The notes beneath the pieces are model-generated. The model had not been told where the DNA came from. It was given only the letters and a program-made list of their open reading frames with translations, and searched no databases. The translations under genes and the position numbers were made by a program. A stretch of 64,000 bases of DNA from Bacillus nakamurai (GTDB lineage Bacteria > Bacillota > Bacilli > Bacillales > Bacillaceae): positions 62,001 through 126,000 of the forward strand of contig NZ_LSAZ01000011.1 in NCBI RefSeq assembly GCF_001584325.1. Direction: 5' to 3'. This document shows, one piece after another, positions 29,435-38,513 of this stretch. How positions within the stretch are numbered: the stretch's first letter is position 1; each line of letters opens with the position of its first letter.

Positions 29435-30028
29435 TTGAGCTTAGTCATCGGTTTAACGGGAGGCATCGCAAGCGGAAAAAGCACGGTTGCGCGCATGCTG
29501 ATCGATAAAGGAATAACAGTGATTGATGCGGATATTATCGCAAAACAAGCGGTGGAAAAAGGGATGCCGGCTTACCGGCAGATTATTGAAGCGTTCGGAA
29601 AAGAGATTCTGCTGGAAAATGGCGAGCTTGACAGAAGAAAGCTCGGCTCCATCGTTTTTACGAACGAACAGAAGCGGCTGATGCTAAATAAGATCGTTCA
29701 TCCGGCTGTGCGCGCGGAAATGATGAAACAGCGCGATGAGGCCGTTTCTCGTCATGAACCGTTTGTTGTTTTAGACATTCCGCTTTTGTATGAAAGCGAG
29801 CTTGAATATCTAGTCGACAAAGTGATTGTCGTTACCGTAACGAAAGAGACGCAGCTCAAACGGCTGATGGAGCGGAACTCCCTTACAGAAGAAGAGGCGC
29901 TGAGCCGGATTACGTCGCAAATGCCTTTAGCGGACAAAACGAAAAGGGCAGACAACGTTATTGATAACAGCGGCAGCGTGGAGAAAACGAAACAGCAGCT
30001 CGATGATATTCTCAAGAGCTGGTCATAA
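29435..30028 (+). CDS. coaE: Dephospho-CoA kinase
   Basis: A 197-residue kinase for the last step of coenzyme A synthesis. P-loop [13 protein letters not shown], then [12 protein letters not shown], the lid segment [11 protein letters not shown], and [22 protein letters not shown]. The TTG at 29435 follows GAGGAG by eight bases; a GTG nine bases earlier would overlap that ribosome site. It lies 15 bases after ytaF and is probably co-transcribed. Confidence 0.94.
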   Translation: MSLVIGLTGGIASGKSTVARMLIDKGITVIDADIIAKQAVEKGMPAYRQIIEAFGKEILLENGELDRRKLGSIVFTNEQKRLMLNKIVHPAVRAEMMKQRDEAVSRHEPFVVLDIPLLYESELEYLVDKVIVVTVTKETQLKRLMERNSLTEEEALSRITSQMPLADKTKRADNVIDNSGSVEKTKQQLDDILKSWS

Positions 30029-30063
30029 ACAAACACCGTTCGAGGAACCGAACGGTGTTTTTG
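30029..30063. terminator. Bidirectional terminator between coaE and ytbE
   Basis: AAACACCGTTCG/CGAACGGTGTTT with an AGGAAC loop, A run on one side and T run on the other. Confidence 0.9.
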
Positions 30064-30067
30064 TAAT

Positions 30068-30910
30068 TTAAAAATCGAAATTGTCAGGGTCCGGGCCGAC
30101 GCGCACATTTTCATTAAGCTCATCAATCCGTTTCATATCTTCAGCTGACAGCTCGAAATCAAAGACATCTGCATTTTCTTGGATGCGGTGTTTTTTTGTT
30201 GATTTCGGAATCGTGATGACACCGTTTTGTAAATCCCAGCGCAAAATGATTTGAGCTGCTGATTTGCCGTATGATTGAGCGAGCTCCTGTAAGACGGGAT
30301 GATCAAGCAATTGGCCCTGCATTAACGGTGACCACGCTTCAAGCTGAATACCCTGTTCAGTGCAGAAGGCATGAAGATCTTTCTGCGTCAAACGCGGGTG
30401 GTACTCCACTTGGTTGATCATCGGTTTGATTTCCGCGTGTTTCATGAGATGTTCAAGATGGTGAATTTGGAAATTGCTGACCCCGATCGCTTTGACGCGT
30501 CCTTCTTGATAAAGGGTTTCAAGCGCTCTCCACGCATCAATGTATTTCCCTTCGACAGGCCAATGGATTAAATATAAATCTAAATAGTCTAAACCGAGTT
30601 TTTCTAAACTAGTGTCAAAGGCTTTTAGCGTTTCTTTATACCCTAAATCGGCGTTCCACACCTTTGATGTGACAAAAACATCTTCGCGTTTCAAACCTGA
30701 TTCTTCCAGCCCTTGACGGATGCCTTCGCCGACACCTTCTTCATTTCCGTAAATGGCCGCAGTATCGACACTGCGGTAGCCGTGCCCCAGTGCCGTTTTC
30801 ACCGCGTTGACGAGTTCCGCACCTTCGTCTACTTGAAAGACTCCGATACCGAACCACGGCATTTTTGTTCCGTTATGCAATGTTGCTTTTGCTTGTAAAT
30901 GTGTTGTCAT
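30068..30910 (-). CDS. ytbE: Aldo/keto reductase YtbE
   Basis: A 280-residue NADPH-dependent AKR5-type reductase. Catalytic tetrad: Asp in YRSVDTAAIYGNEEGVG, Tyr in the same segment, Lys in VTSKVWNAD, His in LYLIHWPVEGKY. C-terminal cofactor motif ITIPKSTKKHRIQEN. Natural substrate not known. AGGAGG precedes the ATG. It follows ytbD by about 50 bases on the same strand, and the pair is divergent from the HxlR regulator ytcD, which probably controls it. Confidence 0.92.
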   Translation of the reverse strand: MTTHLQAKATLHNGTKMPWFGIGVFQVDEGAELVNAVKTALGHGYRSVDTAAIYGNEEGVGEGIRQGLEESGLKREDVFVTSKVWNADLGYKETLKAFDTSLEKLGLDYLDLYLIHWPVEGKYIDAWRALETLYQEGRVKAIGVSNFQIHHLEHLMKHAEIKPMINQVEYHPRLTQKDLHAFCTEQGIQLEAWSPLMQGQLLDHPVLQELAQSYGKSAAQIILRWDLQNGVITIPKSTKKHRIQENADVFDFELSAEDMKRIDELNENVRVGPDPDNFDF

Positions 30911-30963
30911 TTATATGTTCCTCCTATTGTTTTGTGATGGTAAATCAAAAAGCTTGAAAAAAC

Positions 30964-32163
30964 TCACCTCCTTTCAGGAATGGTTTGATCCCGTTTCTCC
31001 AGCAGGCGGCTCCATCCGGTCAATACAACCGCACCGAGCACCATCAGCGCTCCGATCCATGCAGTGTGAATGAGGCCGATTGAGCCTGTGATCACGCCGC
31101 CGACAAAAGAGCCGATCGCAATCCCTGCATTAAAGGCGGCAATATTTAACGCCGACGCTGTATCAACGGCGCTTGGCGCAAACCGCTCGCTCAGCATGAC
31201 GACATACACTTGAAGACCCGGCACATTCATAAACGCTAAGAGGCCCATACATATAATGGTGATGATCCCGGCTGCCTTAAAGGGTGCGGTAAATGTTAAG
31301 GCGAAAAGCACGACCGCTTGAATGATAAACATGTAAAACAATGCTTTCAGCGGATTTCGATTGGACAACCTGCCGCCGATCATGTTTCCGGCCGCAATCG
31401 CGATGCCGTAAATAAGCAAAATGGCTGCGACGGTTTCTTTCTGAAAGCCTGTTACTTCCTGAAGCAGCGGAGATAAATAAGTAAACACGACAAACGTTCC
31501 GCCGTAACCTAACGCAGTAATGATAAATAAAAGCAGTAATCGGCCGTTCGTGACGAGCTTCACCTGTTCACGGAACGCAGTCTGAGTTCCTTTGCGCAAA
31601 TGTGACGGAATGAGCAGCGCATTTGTGATAAAGGCGATGACGCCGACCGCGATAATGACGGCAAAAGCAGTCCTCCACCCAAATTGCTGGCCGAGGTATG
31701 TGCCGAACGGAACCCCCGTAACCGTAGCCACTGTAAGCCCTGTAAACATAATGGAAATGGCGCTTGCTCTCTTATGTTCCGGCACAATATCCGCAGCGAT
31801 CGTTGAGCCGATAGACATAAAAATTCCGTGGGAGAACGCCGAAATGGCACGCGCCGCCAATAAAACGCCGATCGAAGAAGCGCCTGCTGCCAGAGAATTG
31901 CCGGCGATAAAAATAAACATCACCCAGAGCAGCAGCGTTTTCCGCGACATCCCGGATGTGAGAGAAGTCAAAACGGGCGCTCCGAATGTAACGCCGAGCG
32001 CATACATTGAAACGGTCAGCCCTGCGGTTGTTACAGGGATGTGCAGATCGTGAGAAATAAGCGGCAACAGCCCCACGCTGATAAATTCAGTCGTGCCGAT
32101 GGCAAAAGCGCTGACCGCCAAAGCCAGCAAGGCTGGCAAATGGCTTTTATGGTGAGAAGACAT
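30964..32163 (-). CDS. ytbD: MFS transporter YtbD
   Basis: A 399-residue 12-helix DHA1-type drug/sugar efflux protein. N-terminal AIGTTEFISVGLLPLIS is typical of the AraJ/YdhP-like group; motif A-like segment GVTFGAPVLTSLTSGMSRKT follows helix 2, and GLTVATVTGVPFGTYLGQ lies in helix 5. AAAGGAGG precedes the ATG. Substrate unknown. Together with ytbE and ytcD it suggests a response to a toxic small molecule, perhaps an aldehyde or electrophile (inference). Confidence 0.9.
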   Translation of the reverse strand: MSSHHKSHLPALLALAVSAFAIGTTEFISVGLLPLISHDLHIPVTTAGLTVSMYALGVTFGAPVLTSLTSGMSRKTLLLWVMFIFIAGNSLAAGASSIGVLLAARAISAFSHGIFMSIGSTIAADIVPEHKRASAISIMFTGLTVATVTGVPFGTYLGQQFGWRTAFAVIIAVGVIAFITNALLIPSHLRKGTQTAFREQVKLVTNGRLLLLFIITALGYGGTFVVFTYLSPLLQEVTGFQKETVAAILLIYGIAIAAGNMIGGRLSNRNPLKALFYMFIIQAVVLFALTFTAPFKAAGIITIICMGLLAFMNVPGLQVYVVMLSERFAPSAVDTASALNIAAFNAGIAIGSFVGGVITGSIGLIHTAWIGALMVLGAVVLTGWSRLLEKRDQTIPERR

Positions 32164-32292
32164 GTATTTTCCTCCTTTACACGATGGTGTATGATTGAAA
32201 TGCTGCCGGGGTAAACGATATAAGTATAAGAGTACAATCCTTTTCGGCCGGCAAATGTCATTATGATTGATAGTGCGGTGAATGAAAAGAAC

Positions 32293-32320
32293 GCACTTTT
32301 AAGTGCTATAGGCACTTTTT
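32293..32320. promoter_or_regulatory. Nested palindromes in the ytbD-ytcD spacer
   Basis: GCACTT-TT-AAGTGC (32293-32306) overlaps GTGC-TATAG-GCAC just downstream. Tandem dyads of this sort between an HxlR regulator and its divergent target are a natural operator candidate. Inferred, not known. Confidence 0.5.
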
Positions 32321-32348
32321 AGTTCCTATAGATGAGGAGGAAAAGCTG

Positions 32349-32735
32349 ATGCAGAAGAAAAAATACAATATATCCGTAGAGGCGGCGCTTGAAGTGATCG
32401 GCGGGAAATGGAAATGTGTGATTCTCTGCCACCTCATGCGCGGGAAAAAGCGGACAAGTGAACTGAAGCGGCTGATGCCTGACATCACCCAAAAGATGCT
32501 GACACAGCAACTCCGTGAACTCGAAGCCGACGGTGTCATTAACCGAATTGTGTACAATCAGGTGCCCCCGAAAGTGGAATACGAGCTGAGCGAATACGGC
32601 CATAGTCTGGAAAGAATTTTAAATGCGCTTTGCGACTGGGGCGCGATGCATATTTCCAAACGATACGGCGAGCCGTCAGCAGTATTGCAGGACAGCATAT
32701 TAAATGAGAAATTTAAAGAGCCGGGGCAAATATAA
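32349..32735 (+). CDS. ytcD: HxlR-family transcriptional regulator YtcD
   Basis: A 128-residue winged-helix regulator of the HxlR/MarR-like type. Segments: EAALEVIGGKWKCVILCHLM (N-terminal helix and Trp-Lys), SELKRLMPDITQKMLTQQLRELEADGVINR (recognition helix) and PPKVEYELSEYGHSL (wing). A single Cys lies at about residue 25 (KCVILCHL has a second), which might be redox sensing as in related proteins. GAGGAGG precedes the ATG. It is divergent from ytbDE and a terminator follows. Confidence 0.9.
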   Translation: MQKKKYNISVEAALEVIGGKWKCVILCHLMRGKKRTSELKRLMPDITQKMLTQQLRELEADGVINRIVYNQVPPKVEYELSEYGHSLERILNALCDWGAMHISKRYGEPSAVLQDSILNEKFKEPGQI

Positions 32736-32740
32736 GAAAA

Positions 32741-32777
32741 AAGCAGGCAGCATAAGACGCTGATCCTGCTTTTTTTA
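32741..32777 (+). terminator. Terminator after ytcD
   Basis: AGCAGGCAGC pairs with GCTG-AT-CCTGCT (two-base bulge), followed by a T run. Confidence 0.8.
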
Positions 32778-32878
32778 TTGGAGAAATATCATTTTATATG
32801 CAAAAAAGCCGATTGAACAACATATTGATCGGTATAAGGGTGGATTTTTATTAAGATGTACTGGCGGATTTCTTTTAA

Positions 32879-32889
32879 TGTGTTATACT
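32879..32889 (+). promoter_or_regulatory. CcpN-type operator on the gapB -10
   Basis: TGTGTTATACT fits the CcpN consensus TRTGHYATAYW at every position and contains TATACT, the likely -10. CcpN represses gapB and pckA during glycolysis in B. subtilis. Confidence 0.65.
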
Positions 32890-32943
32890 ATATATAAATA
32901 AAAGTAAAATTAGAGTGGCATATTAAAAAGGGGTGACCTAAGC

Positions 32944-33966
32944 ATGAAGGTAAAAGTAGCAATCAACGGGTTTGGAAGAATTGGAAGAATGGTGTTCAGA
33001 AAAGCAATGGAAGACGATCAAATTCAAATAGCAGCCATTAATGCAAGCTATCCCCCGGAAACGCTTGCTCATTTAATAAAGTATGACACAATTCACGGAC
33101 GATATGATCAAGATGTTGAGGCAGCCGAAGACAGCCTCATTGTCAACGGAAAAAAAATTATGCTGTTTAATCAGAGAGATCCGAGAGAGCTTCCGTGGAA
33201 GGAATATGCGATTGACATCGTCGTAGAGGCGACAGGGAAATTTAACTCGAAAGAAAAAGCGATGAGCCACATTGAAGCAGGCGCAAAAAAGGTCATTTTA
33301 ACAGCGCCGGGTAAAAATGAAGACGTTACCATTGTAATGGGGGTTAATGAAGAGCAATATAATCCTGAGGAGCATGTGATCATTTCAAATGCATCCTGTA
33401 CGACAAACTGCCTTGCGCCCGTAGTCAAAGTGCTTGATCATGAGTTCGGTATTGAAAGCGGTCTGATGACGACTGTGCATGCGTATACGAACGACCAAAA
33501 AAATATCGACAATCCGCATAAAGACCTGCGGCGTGCGAGAGCGTGCGGAGAATCCATCATTCCGACATCAACGGGCGCTGCCAAAGCCCTGTCGCTTGTG
33601 CTGCCTCATTTGAAGGGAAAGCTTCACGGTCTCGCTTTGCGTGTTCCGGTTCCTAATGTGTCATTAGTGGACCTTGTCTGCGATCTGAAAACCGATGTGA
33701 CGGCAGAACAGGTTAATGAAGCTTTTCAAAGAGCCGCAAGAACATCAATGTACGGCATTCTAGATTATTCCGATGAGCCGCTCGTTTCTTCGGACTATAA
33801 TACAAATTCCCATTCCGCCATTATTGACGGATTGACAACAATGGTGATGGAAGACCGAAAAGTAAAGGTTCTTGCCTGGTATGATAATGAGTGGGGATAC
33901 TCCTGCCGAGTCGTTGATCTCATCAGGCATGTCGCCGCGCGAATGAAACATCCGTCCGCTGTGTAG
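32944..33966 (+). CDS. gapB: NADP-dependent glyceraldehyde-3-phosphate dehydrogenase GapB
   Basis: A 340-residue GAPDH of the gluconeogenic type. GFGRIGRMVFRKAM binds cofactor, ISNASCTTNCLAP holds the catalytic Cys, and TVHAYTNDQ holds the catalytic His. The stretch after the second strand reads INASYPPET rather than the Asp-containing form of glycolytic GapA, in keeping with NADP preference. AAAGGGG precedes the ATG. The CcpN-type box on the promoter suggests expression only without glycolytic sugars. Confidence 0.95.
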   Translation: MKVKVAINGFGRIGRMVFRKAMEDDQIQIAAINASYPPETLAHLIKYDTIHGRYDQDVEAAEDSLIVNGKKIMLFNQRDPRELPWKEYAIDIVVEATGKFNSKEKAMSHIEAGAKKVILTAPGKNEDVTIVMGVNEEQYNPEEHVIISNASCTTNCLAPVVKVLDHEFGIESGLMTTVHAYTNDQKNIDNPHKDLRRARACGESIIPTSTGAAKALSLVLPHLKGKLHGLALRVPVPNVSLVDLVCDLKTDVTAEQVNEAFQRAARTSMYGILDYSDEPLVSSDYNTNSHSAIIDGLTTMVMEDRKVKVLAWYDNEWGYSCRVVDLIRHVAARMKHPSAV

Positions 33967-34030
33967 AATAAAGGTCATGGACATTTGTTAGAAAAAAACC
34001 CTTAACGGCATATTTGCAAAAAAACGCACC

Positions 34031-34059
34031 TTGCAAAATAAACTTAAACACAGTATACT
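34031..34059 (+). promoter_or_regulatory. Promoter for speD
   Basis: TTGCAA (34031-34036), 17-base spacer, TATACT (34054-34059). Predicted start near 34066. Confidence 0.65.
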
Positions 34060-34065
34060 ATTTTT

Positions 34066-34204
34066 CGTGAACTTCTTGCTCGTGACTGCTTCGGAATTAC
34101 TTAAAGGGTTAGGACCTCTCCGGACTAACTTTCCCCCGTGGTAAATAGCCGGGTCAGTTCTCGGAAATTCACTTTTTAATTCTTGTTAAGGGGGGTCCAT
34201 GATT
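34066..34204 (+). promoter_or_regulatory. Structured 5' leader of speD with possible SD sequestration
   Basis: About 139 nt lie between the predicted start and speD. GGACCTCTC (34112-34120) can pair over nine consecutive positions (two G-U) with GGGGGGTCC (34190-34198), which includes the Shine-Dalgarno sequence. CCCCC at 34133-34137 offers an alternative partner. This suggests translation control; no Rfam family was recognised by eye. Confidence 0.4.
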
Positions 34205-34585
34205 ATGGAAACAATGGGGCGTCACGTCATCTCCGAGCTGTGGGGATGCGATTTTGATAAGCTGAATGACATGGATTTTATTGAAAAAACGTTCGTAAAT
34301 GCTGCTCTGAAATCAGGAGCTGAAGTGCGCGAGGTTGCATTTCACAAGTTTGCACCGCAAGGCGTAAGCGGAGTCGTTATTATCTCTGAGTCACATTTAA
34401 CGATTCACAGTTTTCCTGAACACGGTTATGCAAGCATTGATGTTTATACTTGTGGAGACTTAGATCCTAATGTCGCTGCTGACTACATCGCGGAGGCATT
34501 ACATGCTGATACAAGAGAAAACATTGAAATACCGAGAGGAATGGGGCCTGTGCAGATTAAACAGGCACAAGCGAAAGTACTGTAA
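34205..34585 (+). CDS. speD: S-adenosylmethionine decarboxylase proenzyme
   Basis: A 126-residue pyruvoyl enzyme making decarboxylated SAM for spermidine synthesis. The self-cleavage site is Glu62-Ser63 in [16 protein letters not shown], where Ser63 becomes the pyruvoyl group. The catalytic Cys is in VYTCGDLDP, and [12 protein letters not shown] is conserved. I chose the ATG at 34205 over the one at 34199 because of spacing from the very strong AAGGGGGG and the family length. Confidence 0.95.
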
Positions 34586-34601
34586 TTTCAAAACGCAAAC
34601 A

Positions 34602-34657
34602 CAAGGGAGCTAAGCTAAAAAAGCCGTAACGCGCTTTGAGGCTGATGCTCCTTTTCT
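34602..34657 (+). terminator. Terminator-like hairpin after speD
   Basis: AAGGGAGC (34603-34610 region) pairs with GCTCCTTTT, with an inner AGCC/GGCT stem. The T tract is short (TTTTC). Confidence 0.5.
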
Positions 34658-34832
34658 AATGTAAAAAACAGCATCGCTTTTTCTTTATGCATTTTTTTTG
34701 TAAAATAGAAAGAGATAAGGCCGGTCTATCGGCTCTCCCAACACATTAGGCTCATCCTAGAAACGTTGGCGGGCATTTACCGGAAGCTTGCGAACCGTAT
34801 TACAGCAACGAAACAGATGGGAGCTGATCTAT

Positions 34833-35291
34833 TTGAAATGTCCTTCATGCCAGCATAACGGTTCCCGCGTACTTGATTCACGGCCTGCGGACGAAGGAAA
34901 ATCTATCCGCAGAAGGCGGGAATGCGAAGCCTGCCATTATCGCTTCACCACATTTGAGAAGGTCGAAGAGATGCCGCTTGTCGTCGTCAAAAAAGAAGGC
35001 GTGCGGGAAGAATTCAGCCGTGAAAAAATGCTCCGCGGGTTATTCAAAGCTTGTGAAAAAAGGCCCGTTCCTTTGAAAACACTTGAAGATATGTGCTTTG
35101 ATATTGAAAAAGAATTGAGAAATCAAGGCGTATCTGAAGTCAAAAGCGAGCTCGTCGGAGAAATGGTGATGGACCGCCTGGCGGAGATTGACGAGGTGGC
35201 ATATGTCCGTTTCGCATCCGTATACCGCCAGTTTAAAGACATAAACGTGTTTATCGACGAACTGAAAGATTTAATAAAGAAAGAACGCTAA
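34833..35291 (+). CDS. nrdR: Transcriptional repressor NrdR
   Basis: A 152-residue repressor of ribonucleotide reductase genes that senses (d)ATP. It has an N-terminal zinc ribbon (CPSC...CEAC with RRRREC) and an ATP-cone ([21 protein letters not shown] onward, about 50-140). The TTG at 34833 places the first zinc cysteine at position 3, as in the family, with GGGAG upstream; the frame is open further upstream without support. A leader of about 120 nt after TAAAAT (34702-34707) could be structured. Followed by dnaB, a widely conserved arrangement. Confidence 0.93.
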   Translation: MKCPSCQHNGSRVLDSRPADEGKSIRRRRECEACHYRFTTFEKVEEMPLVVVKKEGVREEFSREKMLRGLFKACEKRPVPLKTLEDMCFDIEKELRNQGVSEVKSELVGEMVMDRLAEIDEVAYVRFASVYRQFKDINVFIDELKDLIKKER

Positions 35292-35320
35292 AGAGCTAAG
35301 AGAATTTTCTGGCTCTTTTC
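35291..35320 (+). terminator. Possible terminator after nrdR
   Basis: AAGAGC/GCTCTT around a loop that itself contains AGAGAATTTTCT, followed by TTC. Weak stem; may allow readthrough into dnaB. Confidence 0.45.
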
Positions 35321-35402
35321 TCATGAGCAAAATTGGCATTTGTGATAGATTAGAGAAACGGTGTAAAATGAGAGTAGAAACATATCGGAAGGTTTGAGAA
35401 AC

Positions 35403-36812
35403 ATGGCTGACTATTGGAAAGACGTATTGCCTGTAGACCCTTATACGGTCAAAAGCCGTTCGCTGCTTCAGGATATTGACAGACAAATTTTGACACAGCT
35501 GTATCAGCCGCTGATCGGTTCTTTTGCATTCTCTCTTTATATGACATTATGGGGAGAGCTTGAGCAAAACCGCCTGTGGGGCACAGAATCCACACACAGG
35601 CAGCTGATGGGAATGACGCAGTCGAATTTAAAAAAGATTCACCACGAACAGGGAAAGCTTGAAGGAATCGGCTTATTAAAAGTGTATATCCGGGAATCCG
35701 AACAAGGGGAGCGGATGTTTATCTATGAGCTTCTGCCTCCGCTCAGGCCGAATGAATTTTTTGAGGACGGCATGCTGAATGTCTTTCTTTATAATAGAGT
35801 CGGTAAAACGAAATACCAGCAGCTGAGGCAATTTTACACGCATCCGTCTGTCAGCGGCGACGCAAAGGAGATTACGCGCCCGTTTAATCATACCTTTGAA
35901 TCGTTTCAGCCGAGTGAATGGAAACTGACGCCGGATATGGAGGAAACGATGGAAGTGGCCGAGGGCTCTGAATTGGCGTCTGTCGGACAAGCGCCTTCTT
36001 ATACGGTGACGGAAGAAGTTTTTGACTTTGAGCTGTTTTTGGCGGGACTGTCAGAAACGATGATCCCGCGGAAAGCGATCACACAAGACGTGCGGGAGTG
36101 CATTAAAAAGCTGTCGTATTTATACGGGATTGATCCGATCTCTATGCAGCATGTCGCTATGACCGCAATTAATGAGCAAGATGTCATTTCGGTTGAAGCG
36201 CTAAGAAAAGCGGCAAGCGACTGGTACCAAATAGAACGGAACGGACAGCTTCCGGACTTAATTGATAAAGTACAGTCTGTCCGCCTGAGGGAAAACGGCG
36301 AAAAAGATAACGGGGACTCATTGGATGCGAAGCTTATTGCACAGCTTGAGACTATCTCGCCGAGAAAGCTTTTGCAAGACATTGCCGACGGCATCGAACC
36401 CTCTAAAGCCGATCTGAAAATCATAGCCGATATTATGTTTGAGCAGAAGCTTGAACCGGGCGTCACCAATGTGCTGATTTATTATGTAATGCTTAAGACG
36501 GATATGAAACTGTCCAAAAACTATATACAAAAAATCGCTTCCCACTGGGCCAGAAAAAAAGTAAAAACCGTCAGAGAAGCGATGAAGCTCGCGATTGAAG
36601 AGCATAGACAATACCTCGACTGGGCTGAAGGCAAGACAACCCGCACGGCGCAAAACAAAAAAATCGTCCGGGAAGAAAAACGCCCTGATTGGCTGGAAGA
36701 AGAGACCGGAAAGAAAACAGAAAAGCCGCTTCTTTCCGCAGAGGATCTCGAAGAGCAAAAGAAAAAGATGATGGAAGAAATGAAAAAACTGAAAAAATAC
36801 TCTGCCTATTAA
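35403..36812 (+). CDS. dnaB: Replication initiation and membrane attachment protein DnaB
   Basis: A 469-residue Firmicutes DnaB (not the helicase). With DnaD and DnaI it loads the replicative helicase at oriC and restarted forks. It has an N-terminal winged-helix-like DDBH1 region (about 1-180) and a C-terminal DDBH2 domain with the YxxxIxxxW motif (LSKNYIQKIASHWARKKVKTV), then a charged tail (EEQKKKMMEEMKKLKKYSAY). GGAAGG precedes the ATG at 35403. dnaI follows after 24 bases. Confidence 0.95.
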   Translation: MADYWKDVLPVDPYTVKSRSLLQDIDRQILTQLYQPLIGSFAFSLYMTLWGELEQNRLWGTESTHRQLMGMTQSNLKKIHHEQGKLEGIGLLKVYIRESEQGERMFIYELLPPLRPNEFFEDGMLNVFLYNRVGKTKYQQLRQFYTHPSVSGDAKEITRPFNHTFESFQPSEWKLTPDMEETMEVAEGSELASVGQAPSYTVTEEVFDFELFLAGLSETMIPRKAITQDVRECIKKLSYLYGIDPISMQHVAMTAINEQDVISVEALRKAASDWYQIERNGQLPDLIDKVQSVRLRENGEKDNGDSLDAKLIAQLETISPRKLLQDIADGIEPSKADLKIIADIMFEQKLEPGVTNVLIYYVMLKTDMKLSKNYIQKIASHWARKKVKTVREAMKLAIEEHRQYLDWAEGKTTRTAQNKKIVREEKRPDWLEEETGKKTEKPLLSAEDLEEQKKKMMEEMKKLKKYSAY

Positions 36813-36836
36813 GACAGAGAAGCGGGGTGATGATGA

Positions 36837-37772
36837 ATGGAACCGATCAGCCGTTCCCTTGAAGGCGTCACAAAGAGGCCTGACTTCCAAAAACGACTGG
36901 AACGAATGCAGCAGCACGTTATGGCGGATAAAGATGTCCAAGCTTTTTTGAAGGAGCAAAAAGACGTTATCGATCAAAATATGATTGATAGAGGTTTAAA
37001 CAAGCTGTACGAATTCGTTCAGCAAAGCAAGAAATGTGCCTTTTGCTCGGAAGACAACCAAACGAACAACCTGCTGGAGGGCTATCATCCGAAGCTCGTC
37101 ATAAACGGGCGTTCCATTGATATCGAATATTATGAATGTCCGGAAAAGAGAAAACTTGACCGGCAGAAAAAACAGCAGTCACTCATGAAAAGCATGTATA
37201 TTCAGAAGGATTTGCTCGGCGCCACCTTCCAGCAAATCGACATTACCGATCCGAGCAGACTCAGCATGTTCCAGCATGTAACGGATTTTCTGAAGAGCTA
37301 TAATGAAACGGGCAAAGGCAAGGCGCTTTACCTGTACGGGAAATTCGGAATCGGAAAAACGTTTATTTTAGCCGCCATCGCCAATGAACTGGCGGAGAAA
37401 GAATATTCGTCTATGATTGTGTATGTTCCTGAATTTGTAAGGGAACTGAAAAACTCGCTTCAAGACAAGTCATTGGAAGAGAAACTGAATATGGTGAAAA
37501 CGACGCCGGTTCTAATGCTTGATGATATCGGAGCGGAATCAATGACAAGCTGGGTCAGGGACGAAGTCATCGGCACCGTGCTTCAGCACCGAATGAGCCA
37601 GCAGCTGCCTACGTTCTTCTCGTCTAATTTTTCACCTGACGAATTAAAGCATCATTTTACGTATTCGCAGCGGGGGGAAAAGGAAGAAGTAAAGGCGGCA
37701 AGGCTGATGGAGCGGATTTTATATTTGGCTTCGCCGATCCGCCTGGACGGAGAAAACCGACGCCAATCATAG
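36837..37772 (+). CDS. dnaI: Helicase loader DnaI
   Basis: A 311-residue AAA+ loader of the replicative helicase. The N-terminal domain (about 1-130) has zinc-binding cysteines (CAFCSEDN and YYECPEKRK). The AAA+ domain has Walker A GKFGIGKTFIL (about 165-175), Walker B VLMLDDIGAES, and sensor FFSSNFSPDEL with RLMERI near the end. The ATG is coupled closely to dnaB with GCGGGGTGA upstream. Confidence 0.95.
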   Translation: MEPISRSLEGVTKRPDFQKRLERMQQHVMADKDVQAFLKEQKDVIDQNMIDRGLNKLYEFVQQSKKCAFCSEDNQTNNLLEGYHPKLVINGRSIDIEYYECPEKRKLDRQKKQQSLMKSMYIQKDLLGATFQQIDITDPSRLSMFQHVTDFLKSYNETGKGKALYLYGKFGIGKTFILAAIANELAEKEYSSMIVYVPEFVRELKNSLQDKSLEEKLNMVKTTPVLMLDDIGAESMTSWVRDEVIGTVLQHRMSQQLPTFFSSNFSPDELKHHFTYSQRGEKEEVKAARLMERILYLASPIRLDGENRRQS

Positions 37773-37806
37773 CGTCTGGCGCCGCAAAGGGGAAGGATTT
37801 GAGGGG

Positions 37807-38448
37807 ATGAAGAGTAAAAAGGGTGTCACATGGGCTGCGATTGCAGCGGGAGCGGGGCTTTTGTTTTGGGCAAACCGTAAATACCTGAATTTGTCGCCTA
37901 AAGACATCCGTCTCTGGGTGTTATCATTCGGTGTCTTTGCGCCGCTTGTTTTTATCGGGATTTCTGTTGTCAGGCCTTTTGTGCTGTTTCCTGTTTCAGT
38001 TGTTTCAATAGCCGGGGGATTGGCGTTCGGCCCGCTGTTTGGCACGGTGTATACGCTGGCAGGCTCAATGGGGGCTGCCGCTGTGTCTTTTTTCGCGGCG
38101 GGCTTGTTTTCGTTTAAGCGAGAGAGCCGTCACGGAAAAATGGAAACCATTCAAAAGCAAATGAAAAACAACGGCTTTTTTTATATTTTCATCCTCCGCA
38201 TCTTACCGATTAATTTCGATGTGATCAGCTACGCCGCAGGCCTTTCCCGGGTCAGGCCGATGACGTATTTTTTGGCAACCGCAGCGGGCATCATTCCGGG
38301 GACAATTGTGCTGAATGTGCTCGGCGCGAGCTTTATGTCTGGAAATGCACTCACAATGTTCAGCGTAATCTGCCTGTACATCGTTTTTTTATCCCTTCCG
38401 ATTATCTTTAAAAAGAAGGTGCGTCATTTGTTCGGCGGTCAAAGCTAA
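37807..38448 (+). CDS. ytxB: TVP38/TMEM64 family membrane protein YtxB
   Basis: A 213-residue DedA-like (VTT domain) membrane protein. Helices include GVTWAAIAAGAGLLFWA, LWVLSFGVFAPLVFIGISVV, VVSIAGGLAFGPLFGTVYTLAGSMG and a C-terminal FSVICLYIVFLSLPIIF. Family motif region FxxxRxxPxxxF is seen as FIFILRILPINFDVISYAAGL. Likely handles lipids or small molecules; function not known. GGGGAAGGA lies upstream. Confidence 0.87.
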   Translation: MKSKKGVTWAAIAAGAGLLFWANRKYLNLSPKDIRLWVLSFGVFAPLVFIGISVVRPFVLFPVSVVSIAGGLAFGPLFGTVYTLAGSMGAAAVSFFAAGLFSFKRESRHGKMETIQKQMKNNGFFYIFILRILPINFDVISYAAGLSRVRPMTYFLATAAGIIPGTIVLNVLGASFMSGNALTMFSVICLYIVFLSLPIIFKKKVRHLFGGQS

Positions 38449-38513
38449 CCTTTACGTCTATTTTAAAAGCATCCCCCATATACTTGTAACAGATGCCGTA
38501 AGGGGGGACAAAT

